From positions 1-54,697 of IMG/VR virus record IMGVR_UViG_3300010401_000010: a DNA stretch of 54,697 bases; one strand, 5' to 3'. Position 1 is the stretch's first letter. Every line of letters starts with the position of its first letter. This document shows, piece by piece, positions 50,470-54,697 of this stretch. Made by a program: the position numbers and the translations under genes. The notes beneath the pieces were generated by a model. It worked only from the letters and a program-made list of their open reading frames with translations. It had not been told where the DNA came from and searched no databases. The DNA comes from a virus.

Positions 50470-50677
50470 CGTGCCCCAAGCGAAGAGAGTCAACAAGAGC
50501 CCGACGGTGCCCAGCCATCCCGCATTGCGCTTGGGGCACGGCCGTCTCGGAAGAACGGTTCCACGCCGAGTGGGGCGGCTGGGTTACGACGGGCTCATGA
50601 TCGGCGGAGCGGCGGCTTCAGAGTAGTTGCTAGTTTCCGACTTCACTTAGGTGGAGACGGAAACCTGAAGCCGCCGC
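50470..50677 (+). ncRNA. Structured early leader RNA with pseudoknot
   Basis: Four helices are seen. P1 is 13 perfect pairs (50470-50482 with 50528-50540). A helix of 11 of 12 pairs joins the P1 loop (50510-50521) to a downstream strand (50572-50583), making an H-type pseudoknot. P2 is 13 perfect pairs (50609-50621 with 50665-50677). P3 inside it is 13 of 14 pairs (50633-50646 with 50651-50664) with loop TTAG. The non-Watson-Crick pairs (50518-50575, 50643-50654) are G-U only on this strand. It ends just before the first early ribosome-binding site. Function unknown. Confidence 0.65.
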
Positions 50678-50698
50678 CCCCGGAATGGGAGGCGGACG

Positions 50699-50911
50699 GT
50701 GGCGAACAGTAGCGGGGCGCAGGGCGCCCAGGACAAGGTCCGGTATTTCTGTCACTCCTGCGGCGGGGTGACGATCTGGCTCACGCCCAAAGAAGCCGCT
50801 GATCAGCGGCTAGAGAAGCACGACCTCGAAGCCTTTCCCCTCTCGGGCGACCCCAGGGACCAGGCTTTCCGCACCATCCAGGCCAGCCGGCCGGAGGTGG
50901 CCCTTGGGTAA
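50699..50911 (+). CDS. Small CxxC early protein
   Basis: This 70-aa protein has YFCHSCGGVTIWLTPKEA with a CxxC knuckle and a short helical tail. The GTG start follows gggaggcgga, immediately after the structured leader, making it the first early gene. The next gene starts TTG inside its end. Function unknown. Confidence 0.55.
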   Translation: MANSSGAQGAQDKVRYFCHSCGGVTIWLTPKEAADQRLEKHDLEAFPLSGDPRDQAFRTIQASRPEVALG

Positions 50912-51248
50912 GCACACGCCCGGACCTTGGAAGCTTGGAAACTCACCGCACGATGTCATCTCAACCGAGCCCGTCGAAGGCGGCGCGCACCCGATGGATG
51001 AGGAGCACGTCCAGCACTACGGCGGTTACCTCATCTGCGAATCGGCCACGACGGACAACGCCCGCCTGATCGCGGCTGCACCAGACCTCAAGGACTCCCT
51101 GAAGTGGGCGCTGGAAGCCCTCGAAGCTTCCGACCTCGCCACCTGGCCGGACTCCATCGGCTGGGACGCGGGCGCCTACAAGATCGGACTCCAGCAGGCC
51201 AAGGACGCTATCGCCAAGGCCGAGCCGCAGGCGGTGGACCGTGGCTAA
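50904..51248 (+). CDS. HTPGPW-motif phage protein
   Basis: This 114-aa protein begins GKHTPGPWKLG and has TTDNARLIAAAPDLKDSLKW, the two signature segments of a very common phage early protein of unknown function. A TTG start with ggaggtgg upstream fits best. Overlaps at both ends show a coupled operon. Confidence 0.7.
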   Translation: MGKHTPGPWKLGNSPHDVISTEPVEGGAHPMDEEHVQHYGGYLICESATTDNARLIAAAPDLKDSLKWALEALEASDLATWPDSIGWDAGAYKIGLQQAKDAIAKAEPQAVDRG

Positions 51249-51684
51249 GACCTCCCCCAAGCGATCCCGCGAACTTCGTGCCCGCCGCTGGGCCGCGATC
51301 TACATCCGCGAGCACATCGACACCGAGCAGAAGTTCATCAGCGACGCCCAGTACGAGATCAAGGGCCAGGACCTCCAGTCCGCGATCGCCAACGGGTTCC
51401 TGGCCGGCTGGTTGGATAGGGACGGCGAGGGCAACCCGCCGCTCCAACTCCTTGAGGCGGCGATGGCCGCGCTCGACATGATCGAGCATTGCGGCTTCGG
51501 TGGCTCCAACAGCCGCGCCGAGAAGCGCATCGAGACCAAGCTCAAGAAGGCAATCAGGGCCGCGACGACCCCTCCCGGGGCAAGCACCATTTCCCCCATT
51601 GCGGGCCCACGTACCGAACTCGTCGCGGAGTCCTCGGACGGGCCCGCCAATTCTTCGGCGGGGAGAGAGGGGGAATCGCGGTGA
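51241..51684 (+). CDS. Hypothetical early protein
   Basis: This 147-aa protein has a basic N-terminus, a helical core (IREHIDTEQKFISDAQYEIK, LQLLEAAMAALDMIEHCGFG) and a Ser/Pro-rich tail. No family is recognised. The GTG start overlaps the stop before by eight bases, which supports coupling. Confidence 0.5.
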   Translation: MAKTSPKRSRELRARRWAAIYIREHIDTEQKFISDAQYEIKGQDLQSAIANGFLAGWLDRDGEGNPPLQLLEAAMAALDMIEHCGFGGSNSRAEKRIETKLKKAIRAATTPPGASTISPIAGPRTELVAESSDGPANSSAGREGESR

Positions 51685-52091
51685 AGATCTACTACTGCCG
51701 CGAGTCCGAGTTCATCAAGGCCGGACAGTGGGGTCCGAAGGATCGCACCGAGCCCATCGTCGACCTGCTCGACATCCAGGTCTACAAGGACGACGGCTTC
51801 GCCTACGAGTTCCTGATCGAGGAGTGGGTCCTTTCGGGCAGGACGATCCGCCTGGGGATCTACCAGGAGTCCTTCGACGCGTTCGCCGACTGCGAAGGCC
51901 TCATCAAGTTCCTGCGCGACATGAAACCCAACAGCCTGGCCGAGGTCCAGGGCTGGCTCGACGCGAACGGCGCCCTCAACAACCTGCATTACAAGGCACC
52001 GGGCGATACCAGCCCGGATCCTCTCTCCGGAAGGGGGCGCGCTGGGGCGCCCCCGACCCCTTCCCCTCGCAAGAAAGGACGGAAGGCATGA
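51681..52091 (+). CDS. Hypothetical early protein
   Basis: This 136-aa protein has a beta-rich start (KIYYCRESEFIKAGQWGPKD), a helix-rich centre and a Pro/Arg-rich disordered tail. Not recognised. The GTG start overlaps the prior stop as GTGA, and the end overlaps the exonuclease start. Confidence 0.5.
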   Translation: MKIYYCRESEFIKAGQWGPKDRTEPIVDLLDIQVYKDDGFAYEFLIEEWVLSGRTIRLGIYQESFDAFADCEGLIKFLRDMKPNSLAEVQGWLDANGALNNLHYKAPGDTSPDPLSGRGRAGAPPTPSPRKKGRKA

Positions 52092-52921
52092 CCACCGAGA
52101 CGAAGCGCCTGGAGATCCACCAGTCGCACCTGGTCAAGTTCGAGATGTGCGGGGAGGCGTACCGGCGGCAGTACGTCGAAGGCGAGAAGGACCTGGCCGG
52201 CACGGCGGCGCTGCGCGGGAGTGGCGTCCACGGCGGCGCGCAGGTCAACCACATCCAGAAGAAGAAGACCGGCGTGGACCTGCCGCGCAAGCAGATCATC
52301 GACGCAGCGGTCGCGGCCTTCGAAGCGAGGAAGGAGATGGAGGGCTTCCGTCTCACCCCCGACGAGGAGTCGATGGGCACTGGGACCGTGATGGCGCGGA
52401 CCGTGCAGACGATCACGACCCTCACGGGCCTGTACGCCGACCAGGTGGCGCCCGGGATCCAGCCCGACCTGATCGAGGAAAAGATCACCGTCGAGGTCCC
52501 CGGCGCGGGCATCGATCTCGCCGGCACGATCGACCTCTCCACGACCGAGTCCAGGCTGAAGGACTTCAAGACGTCCACGCGATCGAAGAGCCAGAAGGAC
52601 GCCGACGAGTCCCTACAGCTCAGCCTGTACGACTTCCTCTACGAGAAGAAGACAGGGCGGAAACCTGCCGGTGTCGACCTCGAGGTCCTCGTCGACCTCA
52701 AGACCCCCAAGCATCAGCGACTTACCACCGTGCGCACCGGGCGGGACCGCCAGGTCCTCTTCAACCGCATGAACGTGATGCTCAAGTCTCGCCAGGCCGG
52801 GATCTTCGCGCCGGCCGCGGTGGGCTCCTGGAACTGCTCCCCGAAGTGGTGTGGCTTCTGGACCACTTGTCCCTTTGTGAACAGCGAACGGATGGCCGCC
52901 GCGGCCAAGAACGAGGACTAG
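52088..52921 (+). CDS. Cas4/RecB-like PD-(D/E)XK exonuclease with Fe-S cysteines
   Basis: This 277-aa nuclease opens with QSHLVKFEMCGEAYRRQY (C21). The core has DLIEEKITVEVPGAGIDLAG, then TESRLKDFKTSTRS with the D-x-K catalytic pair and LQLSLYDFLY as the following Q-x3-Y motif. The C-terminal CSPKWCGFWTTC supplies C250, C255 and C261, which with C21 would hold a 4Fe-4S cluster, as in Cas4 and AddB/RecB relatives. It directly precedes the annealing protein, so it probably makes single strands for recombination. No CRISPR array is present. Confidence 0.82.
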   Translation: MTTETKRLEIHQSHLVKFEMCGEAYRRQYVEGEKDLAGTAALRGSGVHGGAQVNHIQKKKTGVDLPRKQIIDAAVAAFEARKEMEGFRLTPDEESMGTGTVMARTVQTITTLTGLYADQVAPGIQPDLIEEKITVEVPGAGIDLAGTIDLSTTESRLKDFKTSTRSKSQKDADESLQLSLYDFLYEKKTGRKPAGVDLEVLVDLKTPKHQRLTTVRTGRDRQVLFNRMNVMLKSRQAGIFAPAAVGSWNCSPKWCGFWTTCPFVNSERMAAAAKNED

Positions 52922-52935
52922 AAGGAGAACGACCC

Positions 52936-54144
52936 ATGGTAGACCAGCGAGCACAGTCCACGGATCTCGCACCCATCCCCAGCAAGGATCTCGCGGCCGC
53001 GGCGGGATTCGACGGCGCCGGAGCGATGTCGGAGGCCAAGAATCAGGTCGGCGCCGCGGCCGCAGTCGCGCGCGAGGAAGCCGAGCTGAAGGCCGCGATC
53101 ATCGTGGCGAAGCGGTTCCCCCGGAACGAGTACGACGCCTTCACCAAGATCATCAAGGCGTGCGAGCGGCCGAGCTTCGCGGAGGAGGCCCAGTACGTCT
53201 TCCCGCGCGGAGGCGAGATGATCGATGGGCCGAGCGCACCGTTCGCCAGATCGGCCAGCACCTACTGGGGCAACATCCGCTCCGGGATCCGAATCGTCTC
53301 CAAGGATGACGACTGGATCCACCTGAAGGGCTGGGCCCACGACGCGGAGAACAACGTCTACCGCGAGGAAGAGGCCAAGTTCAGGCGCCTTATCTACCGG
53401 AAGAAGGGCGGCTGGCAGAAGCCCGACGAGCGCGACGAGCGCGAGCTGACGAACCGGATCGGCGCGATCGCCGAGCGGAACGCGATCCTCAAGTGCATGC
53501 CGAACGACGTGATCGAGGACGCGATGCGCCAGGTCAAGGAGACCAAGCGCAAGGCGGCCGCCGGCGAGCTCAAGAATTTCCAGAGCCGACAGGACGCGAT
53601 CCGGCGCATCGTGAAAGCCTTCTTCGAAGTGTACGTGTCGGCCGAAATGCTCGTCCGGTTCCTCGGACATCCACTCGAAGCGGTCAACGAGGACGAGTTG
53701 GTCAAGCTCCGCGGCATCTGGAAGTCGATCAGCGACGGCAACTCCAAGCGCGAGGAGTATTTCGACATGAACGCCGCGCAGGGAGCCGAGGAGGTCGAAG
53801 GCCCGATCACGGGCAAGGCGATCTCCGAATCCCTGCCCAAGACCGGCACCGAGACTCCCGCGGTCGACGACAAGGTCGTCCAGCGCCAGAAGGAGCTGGA
53901 GGCGGCGAAGACCGGGCAGCCCTCCGGCGCCCCCTCCGCCGAGGAGCAGGAGAGGATCCGGTTCCGCGAGGACTTCGACTCCAAAGCGCTGAAGTGCGCG
54001 AAGTGCCCGCCCTACACGTTCGCCACCGACGACGCGAACGAGATGAAGAAGCACCTCGAGGACAAGCACCCCAACGGCAACGCCCAGACCAAACCGGCCG
54101 CCCCGGACAAGAAGGGCGGCGACCTGTTCGGCCCCAAGAAATAG
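52936..54144 (+). CDS. Putative single-strand annealing protein with C2H2 finger
   Basis: This 402-aa protein's core (residues 45-240) has YVFPRGGEMIDGPSAPFARS, WGNIRSGIRIV, a charged beta part and ELTNRIGAIAERNAILKCMP. I recognise this pattern from a phage recombinase family usually found beside an exonuclease. A low-complexity linker follows, then C354-x2-C357-x15-H373-x4-H378, a C2H2 zinc-finger-like site near the end. It likely anneals homologous single strands with the Cas4-like partner upstream. The name is by pattern and context. Confidence 0.62.
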   Translation: MVDQRAQSTDLAPIPSKDLAAAAGFDGAGAMSEAKNQVGAAAAVAREEAELKAAIIVAKRFPRNEYDAFTKIIKACERPSFAEEAQYVFPRGGEMIDGPSAPFARSASTYWGNIRSGIRIVSKDDDWIHLKGWAHDAENNVYREEEAKFRRLIYRKKGGWQKPDERDERELTNRIGAIAERNAILKCMPNDVIEDAMRQVKETKRKAAAGELKNFQSRQDAIRRIVKAFFEVYVSAEMLVRFLGHPLEAVNEDELVKLRGIWKSISDGNSKREEYFDMNAAQGAEEVEGPITGKAISESLPKTGTETPAVDDKVVQRQKELEAAKTGQPSGAPSAEEQERIRFREDFDSKALKCAKCPPYTFATDDANEMKKHLEDKHPNGNAQTKPAAPDKKGGDLFGPKK

Positions 54145-54225
54145 GCCGAGCCCTCAACGTGGGGGGCCCTGGGCCACCAAGCCCAGGACCTCCCGGTGGA
54201 CGGCTCGGATCAACGGAGGTGGCGA

Positions 54226-54697
54226 ATGACGATCAGGATCACGACCAAGGGAATCGGAGCGCACGACCAGGACCTCGAACTTCGGCATCACACCCTGCTG
54301 GTGGGCCCGAACGGTTCGGGCAAGTCGAAGCTGGCTGAGGCGATCAGGATGCTGGCCCTGGGCTACGTGCCGGCGTTGGGGAAGCGACCGGTCGACCTGG
54401 CCGCGCTGATGCACGGCGAATCGATGTCGGTCGAGCTCACCATGGACGGCGGGCGGACCATCCGACGGACCCTGGAGCGGCGCGACCAGGGCTACACGGC
54501 CTCGGCGGAGGCCTCCTGGATGCGCCAGGCCAAGCCGGGCGAGGTGTCGAAGGCGATCACGAAGCTCTTCGGCAACGAGGAACTCGACGTGGCCGAGTGC
54601 CTGGACATCCGCCAGCTGCTCGCCGCCACTCCGAACCAGCGTTGTGCCCGGATGGAGGAGCTCCTCAACGCGGCCGCCCGGAGTGGCGACGACATCG
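54226..54697 (+). CDS. SMC/Rad50-like recombination ATPase, N-terminal part
   Basis: This is the 5' portion of the 762-aa gene that continues at 1-1940 after circular closure. The N-terminus (TIRITTKGIGAHDQDLELRH) is the first strand of an SMC-type head, and Walker A LLVGPNGSGKS covers residues 24-34. It has the strong start context ggaggtggcgaatg, shared with the tail chaperone gene. It follows the annealing protein by about 80 bases. Confidence 0.88.
   Translation, partial: MTIRITTKGIGAHDQDLELRHHTLLVGPNGSGKSKLAEAIRMLALGYVPALGKRPVDLAALMHGESMSVELTMDGGRTIRRTLERRDQGYTASAEASWMRQAKPGEVSKAITKLFGNEELDVAECLDIRQLLAATPNQRCARMEELLNAAARSGDDI
54575..54697. repeat. Terminal direct repeat, right copy (circular closure)
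   Basis: Identical to bases 1-123 and in the same frame of the same gene. It marks the overlap at which the circle was opened. Confidence 0.95.

Noticed and set aside
50471-50626. A 51-codon GTG frame inside the early leader
   Set aside because: It would start at the transcript 5' end without a ribosome-binding site, and its bases are fully used by the predicted stems. No protein feature is seen in it.
52088-52921. Cas4-like gene as a sign of a CRISPR-Cas system
   Set aside because: No cas1, cas2 or repeat-spacer array is present in the circle. The neighbours are recombination genes, so a phage exonuclease role is better supported.

Overview
The window is a complete, circular, high-GC genome of a tailed bacteriophage. 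The first 123 bases (1-123) recur exactly as the last 123 bases (54575-54697). The linear record therefore closes on itself, giving a unique length of 54,574 bp, and the gene cut by the ends (54226 onward, continuing at 1-1940) is one 762-codon ORF. A portal, both terminase subunits, a lambda E-like capsid, a tail tube with frameshifted tail chaperones and a tape measure, with no sheath gene seen, point to a siphovirus. A tyrosine integrase suggests a temperate life cycle. The host is not stated. One secreted cargo protein (48326-49243) has an architecture I associate with Planctomycetota, which makes that phylum my best guess, but this is inference.

Layout. Almost everything is on the + strand. 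The early region starts at a TTGACA / extended -10 promoter (50435-50464). It is followed by a strongly folded leader (50470-50677) and then runs through small early proteins, a Cas4/RecB-like exonuclease, a putative annealing protein, and the SMC/Rad50-like ATPase that crosses the ends. Next come a DNA methyltransferase with an acyltransferase-like partner, a sigma factor, a cupin, ASCH and DUF1643 proteins, an XRE regulator, RuvC, and a winged-helix replication initiator whose gene carries origin-like repeats. The region ends with a HerA-like ATPase, many small CxxC proteins, a ParB-methyltransferase and a ribbon-helix-helix regulator (15675-15896). Many of these genes overlap by ATGA or GTGA, so translational coupling is widespread.

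The late region begins after an inverted-repeat control region (15897-15998). It holds TerS, TerL, a Mu-like portal, head proteins, a Mu F-like protein, a protease/scaffold, decoration and major capsid proteins, and neck proteins. Then come the tail tube, tail chaperones with a -1 slippery site, tape measure, distal tail proteins, two GT2 glycosyltransferases, a hub-like protein, a triple pectate-lyase-like tail spike, accessory virion proteins and a 15-repeat protein. A possible lysis end follows: an XhlA-like membrane protein, a CheY-like response regulator and a lipoprotein. An intrinsic terminator at 47850-47883 closes the region. I could not recognise an endolysin.

The - strand carries the integrase, the planctomycete-type secreted protein and a DUF6941-like protein (47882-50288), plausibly the genes expressed in the lysogen. 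A lone signal-anchor gene (30049-30393) also sits on the - strand inside the tail operon. The strongest novelty candidates are the pseudoknotted early leader RNA, the phage-encoded response regulator, the origin-like repeats inside the initiator gene, and the paired glycosyltransferases within the tail module.
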